Of a DNA stretch of 64,000 nucleotides, positions 9,051 to 17,531 are shown piece after piece. The DNA is from JAHEJA01 sp965656445 (GTDB lineage Bacteria; Pseudomonadota; Alphaproteobacteria; Rhodobacterales; Rhodobacteraceae): the NCBI GenBank assembly GCA_965656445.1, contig CBFHKO010000002.1, positions 258,449 to 322,448 of the forward strand. The letters run 5' to 3'. Position 1 is the stretch's first letter. The number at the start of each line of letters is the position of its first letter. The notes beneath the pieces are model-generated. The model ran no database searches. It was given only the letters and a program-made list of their open reading frames with translations, and was not told where the DNA came from. The position numbers and the translations under genes were made by a program.

Positions 9051-9061
9051 CGTATAAATTC

Positions 9062-9093
9062 AAAAAAGACCGGCACGCAATCTGCGGCCGGTC
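9062..9093 (-). terminator. Intra-operon terminator after the binding-protein gene
   Basis: Read on the minus strand, GACCGGC...GCCGGTC forms a 7-bp stem followed by TTTTTT. It lies 20 bases after the stop of the substrate-binding protein gene and before the FAD oxidase gene, so it probably makes ATPase/binding-protein mRNA more abundant than the distal genes. Confidence 0.85.
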
Positions 9094-9113
9094 TCGATTT
9101 CACAAAGCAAAGC

Positions 9114-9836
9114 TTAGAATTTTTCGCCGATGCCGTGCTTTTCGATCAACGCGTTCAAAGATCCGTCTGCTTTCATAGAGTCGATTGCAGCTGTGAATTT
9201 GTCACGAAGCTCTGAGTCGGATTTGCGAAGACCCATGCCAACGCCGCCACCGATAAGAACAGATTGACCAACGATTGAAAGGTCTGCATCTGACTCTGCG
9301 ATTGGCTCCAAATAGGCTTTGTCCGCAAGAACAGCGTCCGCTTCGCCATTTTTCACCGCTGCGACTGTTTCTTCTGGTGTTGCGAATTCAACCAAAGTGG
9401 CGCCAGATTCTGCAATGTAGCTTGCTTGGATTGTGTTGGATTGTGCTGCGATAACGCCGCCTGCAAAATCAACATCCGCTGACATTGCGAGGAACGCAGA
9501 TGGGTCAGGCTGTGTGTAGTTTGTTGTGAAGTCGATTTTCTCTTTGCGCTCATCCGTGATGGACATGCCTGCAATGATTGTGTCGTAGTTGCCTGAAACG
9601 AGGTTCGGGATAATGCTATCCCAGTCGTTTGTGACCCACTCACATGTCAATTCCGCGCGTGCGCAAAGCTCGTCGCCCAATTCACGCTCAAAGCCTGCAA
9701 CTTCACCGTTATCATCGATGAAGTTGTATGGAGGGTAAGCGCCCTCGGTGCCCATGCGAACGACAGAGTGGCTTCCTGCGAGGGCAACGCCTGCAGTCAA
9801 AGCAAGTGCTGCTGTGCTTAAGATTAGGTTTTTCAT
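9114..9836 (-). CDS. Periplasmic amino-acid-type substrate-binding protein
   Basis: This 240-residue family 3 solute-binding protein has a signal peptide (MKNLILSTAALALTAGVALA, cleavage before GSHS). The mature part has the family signature GAYPPYNFIDDNGEVAGFERELGDEL near residues 33-58, followed by IIPNLVSGNYDTIIAGMSIT, as in HisJ/ArgT-type proteins. It delivers the substrate to the two HisM/HisQ-like permeases. It lies 23 bases after the ATPase gene and is followed by a terminator. The ligand cannot be assigned from sequence; cluster context points to an amine or basic amino-acid-like compound. Confidence 0.92.
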   Translation of the reverse strand: MKNLILSTAALALTAGVALAGSHSVVRMGTEGAYPPYNFIDDNGEVAGFERELGDELCARAELTCEWVTNDWDSIIPNLVSGNYDTIIAGMSITDERKEKIDFTTNYTQPDPSAFLAMSADVDFAGGVIAAQSNTIQASYIAESGATLVEFATPEETVAAVKNGEADAVLADKAYLEPIAESDADLSIVGQSVLIGGGVGMGLRKSDSELRDKFTAAIDSMKADGSLNALIEKHGIGEKF

Positions 9837-9859
9837 AGTCTCTACTCCCTAGAGGTTGG

Positions 9860-10636
9860 TTATGCGGCTACAGTCGAACTTAGGAACTGCTGTAGTCGCG
9901 TTGATTTCGGTGCGCCAAATAGCTCAGTTGGTGCGCCTTGCTCTTCGATCAAGCCTTGGTGAAGGAAAACAACATGATCTGACACGTCAGCGGCCATTTT
10001 CATGTCATGTGTCACGATCAACATGGTCCGCCCTTCGGCCGCCAAATCTTTGATCACTTTCACCACTTCTTGTTCTAATTCTGGATCTAATGCGGATGTT
10101 GGTTCATCAAACAAGAGGGCTTCTGGTTCCATACAGAGCGCGCGCGCAATTGCGGCGCGTTGTTGTTGGCCACCAGAGAGCTGGGCTGGATAGACATCAC
10201 ATTTATCGCCAATTCCGACCTTGTCCAGATATTGGCGCGCGGCGGTTTCAACCTCTTGTGGGTCACGTTTCAGAACCGTAAGCGGGGCTTCCATCACGTT
10301 TTGCAAAATCGTCATATGCGCCCAGAGATTAAACTGTTGAAACACCATAGAGAGGTTTGTCCGTATCCGCATGACTTGGTTGCGATCTGCGGGAAAGCGA
10401 TTAAGCCCTGTTCCACGCCATGTCACAGGTTCACCTTTGAACAAGACGTCCCCTTGTTGGCTATCTTCCAACAAATTTGCGCACCGAAGCAATGTCGATT
10501 TCCCTGATCCAGAGGATCCAATAAGGGATACAACATCACCGCGCTTTGCCGTGATATCGACACCCTTTATCACCTCAAGCGCACCATAGGCCTTGTGAAG
10601 GTTACGAATTTCTATGACGGGGCTTTGGTCAGACAC
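9860..10636 (-). CDS. Polar amino-acid-type ABC transporter ATP-binding protein (HisP-like)
   Basis: This 258-residue ABC ATPase shows Walker A GSSGSGKST (about residues 37-45), the Q-loop VFQQFNLW, signature LSGGQQQR, Walker B ALLFDEPTSALD and the H-switch VTHD. The RFPADRNQ insertion is typical of HisP/GlnQ-type ATPases. It is the first gene of the cluster that runs on the minus strand to 1435, so the promoter should lie in 10637-10728; that gap holds a TTGAC-N6-GTCAA inverted repeat at 10717-10732 overlapping the neighbouring stop codon. Confidence 0.93.
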   Translation of the reverse strand: MSDQSPVIEIRNLHKAYGALEVIKGVDITAKRGDVVSLIGSSGSGKSTLLRCANLLEDSQQGDVLFKGEPVTWRGTGLNRFPADRNQVMRIRTNLSMVFQQFNLWAHMTILQNVMEAPLTVLKRDPQEVETAARQYLDKVGIGDKCDVYPAQLSGGQQQRAAIARALCMEPEALLFDEPTSALDPELEQEVVKVIKDLAAEGRTMLIVTHDMKMAADVSDHVVFLHQGLIEEQGAPTELFGAPKSTRLQQFLSSTVAA

Positions 10637-10728
10637 TTGATTCCTGTGGGCTTGTTAGTGGTGACCATACAATAAGGATCAATTTGGGGGCATGGCAACG
10701 CCCAATGCGACACTAATTGACCAAAACG

Positions 10729-11490
10729 TCAACACATGTCGGAGATTTTGGTCATTTCGTCAGGTGTTGGCGGGGTAGGAACGTCAAAATAACGACGGGG
10801 GTCTATTTTTATAAATCCACAAAGTCCTAACGCCGCGCGGTCTTTAGGCGAAAGTTGCTGGAATGCGTCCAAAACGAGCGACTCGATTTCAGAAGAATCA
10901 GTCTGTTTTGAACAAATATAGGGCAACGCAGGCGTCGGTTGGGTGCGCTCCAACTCACAAAGATCTGCAGCAAAGGCGTCATAGCGCTGAATAAGGCGCC
11001 ATGTATGCGCATCTACGGCGCAATAATCGGCCTCTCCCTCTGCGACCATCAAAGCAGATGCGACATGGGCGTGACTTTGCACAAGCTTAGTCGGTTTCAA
11101 TCCTGATTGCAGGAGATGAGTTATCGGACCGGCCCATCCAGATTGCGAGAGCTCTTCGTTATAGGCATATGTCCCTTTGGCGATCTGTGAAAGGTCGCGT
11201 GTTTCAGAGCGTCGCTTCAAGAATACGCTGTTGTAGTATCCCGCTGGGCATCCGTCCAAAGCATAATCGGGCGTGATTACGTAATTTACGCTCTCCCGCA
11301 AGGAGACGCGAAAGGGCATGCCGCATGTTTGGGCAAGGATCAATTCAGGGTGGCGCCAAATGTCCCAGAGGTCTTGATCCCGTGACAAAGATAGGGATGA
11401 AAAACCTGTTCCTTGGCTGATGAGGGACCAAAACCGATCTGTTTCCTCGCGTGTTTCTACGCGGTCATACATTGGCAATGCGGCTATCAT
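10729..11490 (-). CDS. PhnD-like periplasmic-binding-fold protein without signal peptide
   Basis: This 253-residue protein resembles the phosphate/phosphonate ABC transporter substrate-binding family: it has PELILAQTCGMPFR near the N-terminal third, a central domain containing GWAGPITHLLQ and a VAEGEADYCAVDAHTWRLIQRY segment matching the second lobe. It lacks any hydrophobic leader (MIAALPMYDRVETREET), so export is doubtful and it may act as a cytoplasmic sensor or be misannotated at its start. Its start overlaps the TerB-family gene by 4 bases. No permease or ATPase genes accompany it. Confidence 0.75.
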   Translation of the reverse strand: MIAALPMYDRVETREETDRFWSLISQGTGFSSLSLSRDQDLWDIWRHPELILAQTCGMPFRVSLRESVNYVITPDYALDGCPAGYYNSVFLKRRSETRDLSQIAKGTYAYNEELSQSGWAGPITHLLQSGLKPTKLVQSHAHVASALMVAEGEADYCAVDAHTWRLIQRYDAFAADLCELERTQPTPALPYICSKQTDSSEIESLVLDAFQQLSPKDRAALGLCGFIKIDPRRYFDVPTPPTPDEMTKISDMC

Positions 11491-11927
11491 GCGCTGCGCG
11501 ATACCTTTTGTCGGGCTGTTGCGCTGTCGACATCACTTACGCCCAAAAGCGAGGCAACGAGGCGCACAAGGGAATCCTCTTCGGCATCGCGAACCCCATC
11601 AGCCAAGACGATGCTCCATAAATCCTCAATGACGGCTATGCGATCTTCATAGGCAACGGCATCTTTGATTGCACGGGTAAATCGCACTGTGTCGGGGGCT
11701 TCACTTTCAAGGGTTTCGGCGTCCTTGCGTAATTTGACAACGTCTGTTGTCTCCATCGCATATCGCGCGCCCAAGAGTGTATCGATGGTAGCAATTTCTT
11801 CGGTGTCGTAGCTCCCGTCAGAGCGCGCAATGCGCACCATCAATGCGGCAAGCGATAGTTTGGCATCTTGGGGGGCGAGGGGGGATTGCGGTCCATCCAG
11901 AAGTGTTTTCAAAAAAGCAGCAAACAT
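11487..11927 (-). CDS. TerB-family protein
   Basis: This 146-residue, mostly helical protein matches the TerB/DjlA-like fold: LAALMVRIARSDGSYDTEEIATIDTLL at residues 27-55 carries the acidic metal-binding pattern of TerB, and a second acidic motif DLWSIVLADGVRDAEEDSLVRLV repeats it. TerB proteins were named for tellurite resistance, but most single-gene copies have no proven function. It is coupled to its neighbours: its ATG overlaps the stop of the DUF1330 gene (TAATG at 11927) and its stop overlaps the PhnD-like start. Confidence 0.85.
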   Translation of the reverse strand: MFAAFLKTLLDGPQSPLAPQDAKLSLAALMVRIARSDGSYDTEEIATIDTLLGARYAMETTDVVKLRKDAETLESEAPDTVRFTRAIKDAVAYEDRIAVIEDLWSIVLADGVRDAEEDSLVRLVASLLGVSDVDSATARQKVSRSA

Positions 11928-12220
11928 TACGCGTCGTATCCTTCTACAATAACCATATCCGCCATTGAAATCGGAGCCCTAATCGCAAAAGCGCGTTGAT
12001 ATTCTGGACTATGATAGCAATCCAAAGCGTCTTGATCGCTTGGGAATTCAAGGACGACGGTGCGGGGTTTTGCCTGACCTTCCTTGACCTCTTGCGATCC
12101 ACCGCGCACAAGAAATGTCGCATTATATTTTTCGAAGGCTTCGGCGTTGGCCGCGCGATAGGCTTCATATGCTTTGGGGTCATCGACCACGACGTGGCCT
12201 ATCCAATATCCTTTGGGCAT
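11927..12220 (-). CDS. DUF1330 family protein
   Basis: This 97-residue protein is a ferredoxin-like alpha/beta dimeric-barrel domain of the DUF1330 family, with the typical opening GYWIGHVVVDDPKAYEAYRAANAEAFEKY and a central LVRGGSQEV. Such proteins are usually single-domain cytoplasmic proteins of unknown reaction. It is the first gene of a three-gene unit with the TerB and PhnD-like genes. Confidence 0.88.
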   Translation of the reverse strand: MPKGYWIGHVVVDDPKAYEAYRAANAEAFEKYNATFLVRGGSQEVKEGQAKPRTVVLEFPSDQDALDCYHSPEYQRAFAIRAPISMADMVIVEGYDA

Positions 12221-12312
12221 CTCATATCTCTCTTATGTTTGATCATATAAGTGGGGCAAGTTACGCCAAGTCGCAAGGGCAAAGCCGCAATCAGACCCCG
12301 GCTGTGCAGGAT

Positions 12313-13095
12313 CTATGATCCGAGTTTTGCGAACTGTCGGCTGAGGGCGTTGAGTTCCGCGTCAATCCCAAAGGGCGCGTTAATCATGAACAAACCAGAG
12401 CCAATCATGCGATGTCCGTCGCGCGCAGGGGGAAAGGTCACTTCATGCGTGATGGCATCGTCAAACTGATGTTGAAGCGCGGTGATCATCGGTTTGTGGG
12501 CGTTGGATGTTAGGAGTGGGTACCATAACAAGATGACCCCAACATTCCATTTTTTGTTCACTTTTCCAATGAAATCCGGGATCAAGCCGTAATCGGTTTT
12601 GATCTCATATGAGGGGTCAATCAACATCATCCCCCGCCGTGGCGTTGGTGGCGTAATAGAAAGCGCCATTTCAAAGCCATCTTGTTGATACACATTGGCC
12701 GCAGGCATGACATACCTAAGTGCGTCTGCTTCTTGCGGGTGTAATTCCGCAAGGTGTAATGTGTCGCTGTCTCGTAAAATCTGTTCCGCAATCATTGGCG
12801 AGCCGGGATAGGCTGTTGCGCCATGATCGGCGCGACAGGTGTCTAGCACCTTGGCATATGGGTGCTGAGGCGAAAACCAATCACGCTCTTGCGCCACACG
12901 AATGCCTTGCTCAGCTTCGCCGGTTTTCAACGCGGCGTCATCGTCCAAATGATACAATGCCCGCCCAGAATGCGTTTCGATATAGCTGACCGGCTTATCT
13001 TTTCGGGTCAAATAGGACAAACACGCCGCAAGAGTGGCGTGTTTATGCACATCGGCCAAATTGCCCGCGTGAAAGATATGTTGATACGACAGCAT
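12313..13095 (-). CDS. rlmJ: 23S rRNA (adenine(2030)-N6)-methyltransferase RlmJ
   Basis: This 260-residue protein carries the RlmJ hallmark opening LSYQHIFHAGNLADVHKHATLAACL and the SAM-dependent amino-methyltransferase motif IV, seen as LIDPSYE (about residues 158-164) in the GMMLIDPSYEIKTDY segment. RlmJ methylates A2030 of 23S rRNA. The GSPMIAEQILRDSDTLHLAELHP region corresponds to the SAM-binding core. It lies 15 bases after pyrG in the same direction and is probably cotranscribed with it. Confidence 0.92.
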   Translation of the reverse strand: MLSYQHIFHAGNLADVHKHATLAACLSYLTRKDKPVSYIETHSGRALYHLDDDAALKTGEAEQGIRVAQERDWFSPQHPYAKVLDTCRADHGATAYPGSPMIAEQILRDSDTLHLAELHPQEADALRYVMPAANVYQQDGFEMALSITPPTPRRGMMLIDPSYEIKTDYGLIPDFIGKVNKKWNVGVILLWYPLLTSNAHKPMITALQHQFDDAITHEVTFPPARDGHRMIGSGLFMINAPFGIDAELNALSRQFAKLGS

Positions 13096-13110
13096 AAGGA
13101 TCGCGCGCCG

Positions 13111-14754
13111 TTAAACGAGGCGCGAGTTTTCTTTTGCGGCCCGTACAAAATCTTTGAACAAGGGATGGGGTTCAAAGGGTTTTGATTTGAGCTCGGGGTG
13201 GAATTGAACGCCAATAAACCAAGGATGGTCTGACCATTCTACGATTTCAGGCAATTTGCCATCTGGCGACATGCCGGAGAAGGTAAGACCCACATTTTCC
13301 AGCTGTTCTTTGTATTTCGTGTCCACTTCATAGCGGTGGCGGTGACGCTCTTCGATGGTTGCGGCCCCATAGACTTCGGCAACTTTCGAACCCTCAGTCA
13401 GCGCAGCGTCATAGGCACCAAGGCGCATTGTCCCGCCTTTGTCATCATCCACTTTACGTGCGACCTTGTGATTGCCCTGCACCCATTCCTTGAGGTGATA
13501 GACAACAGGTTCAAACCGACGTTCGCCCGCCTCGTGATCGAATTCTTCGGATCCTGCATCCGTGACGCCTGCAACATTGCGCGCGGCTTCGATAACAGCC
13601 ATTTGCATGCCCAAACAAATTCCAAGATAGGGAATTTTGTGAACACGGGCAAATTCGGCGGCTTTGATTTTGCCTTCTGTGCCGCGTTCGCCAAATCCAC
13701 CGGGAACCAAAATGGCGTGGAAGCCTTGCAAATATGGGGTGGCGTCTTCTTTGTCGAAGATTTCGGCATCAACCCATTTCACGTTGACTTTGACACGGTT
13801 AGCCATGCCGCCATGGGTCAAGGCCTCGGCAATAGATTTATAGGCATCTTCGAGTTGCGTGTATTTACCCACGATTGCGATGTTGACGTCGCCTTCAGGG
13901 TTGTAAATGCGATCTGCAACATCTTCCCAGCGGGACAATTCAGGCTTGGGCGCGGGGGCAATGCCAAAGGCATCAAGCACCGCTTGATCCAAGCCTTCAC
14001 GGTGATAGGCAAGGGGGGCTTCGTAGATGGATTTCAAATCTTGCGCTGCAATAACGCTATCGGGGCGCACATTACAGAACAGCGCCAGTTTTTCGCGCTC
14101 TTTCGCAGGGATTGGGCCTTCGGAGCGGCATACCAAAATATCAGGCGCAATGCCGATCGAGCGCAATTCTTTGACCGAGTGCTGTGTCGGCTTAGTTTTG
14201 AGCTCACCGCTGGCTTTGATCCAAGGGAGCAGCGTTAAATGCATAAAGATACACTGACCACGTGGTTTATCTTGGGAAAATTGGCGGATGGCTTCGAAAA
14301 AAGGAAGCCCCTCAATGTCGCCAACGGTGCCACCAATTTCGCAAAGCATGAAATCAACTTCGTCTTCACCAATTGAGATAAAGTCTTTGATTTCATTGGT
14401 CACATGCGGGATTACTTGGATCGTTTTCCCCAAATAATCACCGCGACGCTCTTTTTCCAAAACAGTGGAATAGACGCGGCCTGACGAAATGGAATCAGTC
14501 TTGCGAGCCGGAACACCTGTGAAACGCTCATAGTGGCCCAAGTCCAGGTCCGTTTCTGCGCCATCGTCTGTGACAAAGACTTCGCCATGCTCAAACGGGC
14601 TCATCGTGCCAGGATCAACGTTCAAATAGGGATCAAGCTTGCGCAAACGAACGCTGTAGCCACGCGCCTGAAGCAGCGCCCCAAGAGCGGCTGAGGCCAA
14701 CCCTTTGCCCAATGATGAAACAACACCACCTGTGATGAAAACAAATCTAGCCAT
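13111..14754 (-). CDS. pyrG: CTP synthase
   Basis: This 547-residue enzyme makes CTP from UTP, ATP and glutamine. The N-terminal synthase domain begins MARFVFITGGVVSSLGKGLASAALG and has KLDPYLNVDPGTMSPFEHGEVFV; the C-terminal glutaminase domain has the nucleophile in YLGICLGMQMAV and the His-Glu pair in VQFHPELKS near the C-terminus. Length and motifs are full. A GTGATTT-gaaa-AAATCAC inverted repeat lies about 55 bases upstream of the start. secG precedes it in the same direction, as in many alphaproteobacteria. Confidence 0.97.
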   Translation of the reverse strand: MARFVFITGGVVSSLGKGLASAALGALLQARGYSVRLRKLDPYLNVDPGTMSPFEHGEVFVTDDGAETDLDLGHYERFTGVPARKTDSISSGRVYSTVLEKERRGDYLGKTIQVIPHVTNEIKDFISIGEDEVDFMLCEIGGTVGDIEGLPFFEAIRQFSQDKPRGQCIFMHLTLLPWIKASGELKTKPTQHSVKELRSIGIAPDILVCRSEGPIPAKEREKLALFCNVRPDSVIAAQDLKSIYEAPLAYHREGLDQAVLDAFGIAPAPKPELSRWEDVADRIYNPEGDVNIAIVGKYTQLEDAYKSIAEALTHGGMANRVKVNVKWVDAEIFDKEDATPYLQGFHAILVPGGFGERGTEGKIKAAEFARVHKIPYLGICLGMQMAVIEAARNVAGVTDAGSEEFDHEAGERRFEPVVYHLKEWVQGNHKVARKVDDDKGGTMRLGAYDAALTEGSKVAEVYGAATIEERHRHRYEVDTKYKEQLENVGLTFSGMSPDGKLPEIVEWSDHPWFIGVQFHPELKSKPFEPHPLFKDFVRAAKENSRLV

Positions 14755-14808
14755 GTAAGGGCGCTCCCGTGAAGTTGGCGTCTAGCGTATCGCAATATGG
14801 CGTCCAAA

Positions 14809-14826
14809 GTGATTTGAAAAAATCAC
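14809..14826 (-). repeat. Inverted repeat upstream of pyrG
   Basis: GTGATTT and AAATCAC form a perfect 7-bp inverted repeat around GAAA. It could be an operator or a leader hairpin; nothing in the sequence settles which. Confidence 0.35.
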
Positions 14827-14873
14827 AGTACCACGGGACTTGAGACATAAAGGATTCGCATCATTAATGCAAT

Positions 14874-14900
14874 AAGACCGCAAGATAATGTTGCGGCCTT
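14874..14900 (-). terminator. Probable terminator after secG
   Basis: On the minus strand AAGGCCGCAA-cattatc-TTGCGGTCTT forms a 10-bp stem with one G-U pair just after secG. The following T tract is weak, so read-through into pyrG is possible. Confidence 0.6.
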
Positions 14901-14926
14901 TTGGCTACCCTCAAGGGGTAGTGGTA

Positions 14927-15286
14927 TTAGTCAGCGCTTGGCACGAGTGGCGCCGCATCATCCGCGCTTGGCGGAAGAAGGGCATCTGTGTCCGGAAGGG
15001 CCGGTGTGCTTTCTTCTACAGCGGGGGCTGTGCCCAAGCGATCAAAGACAGAGGATCCAGCCGAATTCTGAGCTGCGATCACTGTGAGCGTGAGCGATGT
15101 GATGATAAACGCAATCGCAAGGAACCATGTGACCTTGGTGAGCGCCGTTGCCGCGCTGCGTCCTGACATGGCGCCATCACCGCCGCCGCCCATTCCCAGG
15201 CCCCCACCTTCGGAGCGTTGCAAAAGAACGACGCCCACAAGAGCAAGTGCCAAGATTAGGTGGATGGTAAGAATGACGTTTTCCAT
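14927..15286 (-). CDS. secG: Preprotein translocase subunit SecG
   Basis: SecG is the small inner-membrane subunit of the SecYEG protein-export channel. The 119-residue product from ATG 15286 reads MENVILTIHLILALALVGVVLLQRSEGGGLGMGGGG, giving the first membrane helix and the LLQRSEGGGLG motif, then a second helix TWFLAIAFIITSLTLTVIA and a Pro/Ala-rich acidic tail usual in alphaproteobacteria. A longer frame to 15337 exists, but the extra residues do not resemble SecG. Confidence 0.95.
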   Translation of the reverse strand: MENVILTIHLILALALVGVVLLQRSEGGGLGMGGGGDGAMSGRSAATALTKVTWFLAIAFIITSLTLTVIAAQNSAGSSVFDRLGTAPAVEESTPALPDTDALLPPSADDAAPLVPSAD

Positions 15287-15424
15287 AAGGCCCCGCGAAG
15301 TCTGTTTCAGCGCGCTAGATAAGAAAGATTTACGCAATGGGCAAGGCTTGATTGCGAAAGAGCGATGGGAATTGGCGAATTTTCAACAAAAGAGGTAGGT
15401 CTGCGCCATTTCTAAGCGCTGCGT

Positions 15425-15820
15425 TCAGTCAGAAACATCATCCATGTCGGATTGCCCACTGATTGCGCGACGAATGTGTGACCAGCTAAGACCAATGCCC
15501 AACACGAGGCTCGCGGCGATATTCCCCAGCCAGAGATTGAAGGCGGCATTCCGTATATCTAACCAGCCTAAATCATAGAGCACCCATGCCAGGGCGGCTA
15601 ATATCGCCAAGACTAAGCCCATGCCAAACACGCCGATAGAGCGCAACGCTGCACGCAAATAGATGATGTAGCCAACAGCCAACAACAATCCAAACAACGT
15701 CACCATGGGTAAGTTTTCGCTAAAATTTGCCACCGCCCATTGAACATAGTTCCACTGAGTCGGGTTATATGTTGCCGCAATTAAAAAGAAGGCGATTGCC
15801 CACCGAACCAAGAATCCCAT
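15425..15820 (-). CDS. DUF6524-type inner-membrane protein
   Basis: This 131-residue hydrophobic protein has four predicted membrane helices: roughly residues 3-17, 38-55, 62-83 and 95-112. It ends with an acidic tail (SDMDDVSD). It resembles uncharacterised membrane proteins conserved in Rhodobacteraceae (DUF6524). The conserved-looking NPTQWNYVQW follows helix 1. No catalytic motif is visible and the function is unknown. It is a single gene divergent from purA. Confidence 0.78.
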   Translation of the reverse strand: MGFLVRWAIAFFLIAATYNPTQWNYVQWAVANFSENLPMVTLFGLLLAVGYIIYLRAALRSIGVFGMGLVLAILAALAWVLYDLGWLDIRNAAFNLWLGNIAASLVLGIGLSWSHIRRAISGQSDMDDVSD

Positions 15821-15958
15821 TGCTATCCCTCACAAAAGTTAGGGTTAGAATGCGAATTTTATGAGGAGTGTCTAGTCCTGCGGCAATTTCGAGGTTTCTT
15901 TCACTGACATGTCCAGTTATATCGACGCGGGTTTCACGCGTATTCAGAAAGGTCCAAT

Positions 15959-17251
15959 ATGGCTAACGTAGTGGTTGTCGGCGCTCAATGGGGCGACGAA
16001 GGCAAAGGCAAAATTGTAGACTGGCTTAGTGAACGTGCCGATGTGATTGCGCGCTTCCAAGGGGGCCACAATGCGGGCCACACTTTGGTTATCGATGGAA
16101 ATGTCTATAAATTGCACGCTTTGCCGTCTGGTGTTGTGCGCGGTGGCAAGCTCTCTGTTATCGGGAATGGCGTTGTCTTGGATCCGTGGCATTTATTGAC
16201 CGAAATCGAAACAGTCCGCGCTCAAGGCGTTACGATTTCCCCTGAAACCTTGATGATTGCGGAAAACACGCCGTTGATTTTGCCAGTTCACGGCGAATTG
16301 GACCGTGCGCGCGAGAATCAAAATTCGGTTGCGAAAATCGGAACCACTGGGCGTGGTATTGGGCCAGCCTATGAAGACAAAGTGGGCCGTCGCGCTATCC
16401 GTGTTGCGGACCTTGCAGATCAGGCCACGTTGGAGGCGCGCGTTGATCGTATGCTGCAGCATCACGACACATTGCGCCGCGGCATGGGGCTAGAGCCTGT
16501 TGATCGCGATGAGCTGTTGCAAAAGCTCAATGACATTGCGCCACAGATTTTGGAATATGCCGCCCCCGTTTGGAAGATTTTGAACGAGAAACGCAAAGCG
16601 GGCAAGCGTATCTTGTTCGAAGGAGCGCAAGGCGCCTTGTTGGACATCGACTTTGGCACCTATCCATTTGTGACGTCCTCAAACGTTATTGCTGGCCAAG
16701 CGGCCACTGGCACAGGTATCGGGCCAGGTGGCATTGATTTTGTGCTTGGCATTGTGAAGGCCTATACAACCCGCGTCGGTGAGGGGCCGTTCCCAACCGA
16801 GCTTGATGATGCAGATGGTCAACGTTTGGGCGAGCGTGGACATGAGTTTGGAACAACAACGGGGCGTAAACGCCGCTGTGGTTGGTTTGATGCGGTTCTT
16901 GTGCGTCAAACATGCGCCACGTCGGGTGTGACAGGTATTTCCCTCACAAAACTAGATGTTTTGGACGGGTTTGAGAGGCTCAAAATTTGTGTCGGTTACG
17001 ATCTCGATGGAGAGCGTTTGGATTATTTGCCAACCGCTGCGGATCAACAAGCCCGCTGTACACCAATCTATGAAGAAATGGATGGGTGGAGCGAAAGCAC
17101 AGAAGGTGCGCGCAGCTGGGCGGATTTGCCTGCAAACGCGATCAAATACGTGCGTCGCGTCGAAGAGCTAATTGAGTGCCCTGTTTCGATGTTGTCGACC
17201 TCGCCAGAGCGCGAAGACACAATCCTTGTCACTGACCCGTTCCAAGACTGA
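15959..17251 (+). CDS. purA: Adenylosuccinate synthetase
   Basis: PurA joins IMP and aspartate with GTP in the first committed step of AMP synthesis. The 430-residue protein has the N-terminal P-loop-like GAQWGDEGKGKIVD (residues 7-20), the active-site GHNAGHTLV, the GTTGRGIGPAYEDKVGRRAIR segment and LFEGAQGALLDIDFGTYPFVTSSN. The length is normal for the family. The stop TGA overlaps the ATG of the downstream DUF2842 gene, so the two are translationally coupled. Confidence 0.98.
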   Translation: MANVVVVGAQWGDEGKGKIVDWLSERADVIARFQGGHNAGHTLVIDGNVYKLHALPSGVVRGGKLSVIGNGVVLDPWHLLTEIETVRAQGVTISPETLMIAENTPLILPVHGELDRARENQNSVAKIGTTGRGIGPAYEDKVGRRAIRVADLADQATLEARVDRMLQHHDTLRRGMGLEPVDRDELLQKLNDIAPQILEYAAPVWKILNEKRKAGKRILFEGAQGALLDIDFGTYPFVTSSNVIAGQAATGTGIGPGGIDFVLGIVKAYTTRVGEGPFPTELDDADGQRLGERGHEFGTTTGRKRRCGWFDAVLVRQTCATSGVTGISLTKLDVLDGFERLKICVGYDLDGERLDYLPTAADQQARCTPIYEEMDGWSESTEGARSWADLPANAIKYVRRVEELIECPVSMLSTSPEREDTILVTDPFQD

Positions 17252-17472
17252 TGGCGTTAAGTTACAAAGCCCGTCGTCGGTGGTCCTTGATCATCTTGTT
17301 GGTTGGATTGCCGCTCTATATCGTGATCTCAGTCAATGTGATCGATCTGTTTGGTATTCAAAACAAGCTGATCCAATTGATCGTCTATGTTGTCTTGGGG
17401 GTTCTTTGGGCCTTCCCCTTGAAATCCGTTTTCAAAGGCATCGGGCAGGACGACCCAGATAAACACGAATAA
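17251..17472 (+). CDS. DUF2842 small membrane protein
   Basis: This 73-residue protein has two membrane helices (about residues 12-31 and 40-60), a basic N-terminus (MALSYKARRRW) and the LVGLPLYIVISVNVIDL...VLGVLWAFPLKSVFKGIG pattern of the alphaproteobacterial DUF2842 family. Its function is unknown. It overlaps the purA stop by one base and is followed directly by a strong terminator, so it ends the purA transcript. Confidence 0.88.
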   Translation: MALSYKARRRWSLIILLVGLPLYIVISVNVIDLFGIQNKLIQLIVYVVLGVLWAFPLKSVFKGIGQDDPDKHE

Positions 17473-17494
17473 AAAGGCCCCGAATCGGGGCCTT
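17473..17494 (+). terminator. Intrinsic terminator after purA-DUF2842
   Basis: AAAGGCCCC-gaatc-GGGGCCTTT is a strong symmetrical hairpin directly after the DUF2842 stop. It is symmetric, so it may also work on the opposite strand. Confidence 0.85.
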
Positions 17495-17531
17495 TCGACA
17501 GACGCAAAAATTTTGCATATTGATCTGTATT

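Noticed and set aside
10717..10732. TTGAC-N6-GTCAA inverted repeat as an operator for the amine cluster
   Set aside because: It overlaps the stop codon of the PhnD-like gene and short dyads of this length arise by chance; noted only in the ATPase entry.
13336..14238. 300-codon open frame on the plus strand
   Set aside because: It is antisense to pyrG, a full-length and clearly conserved CTP synthase; the predicted peptide has no recognisable motifs.
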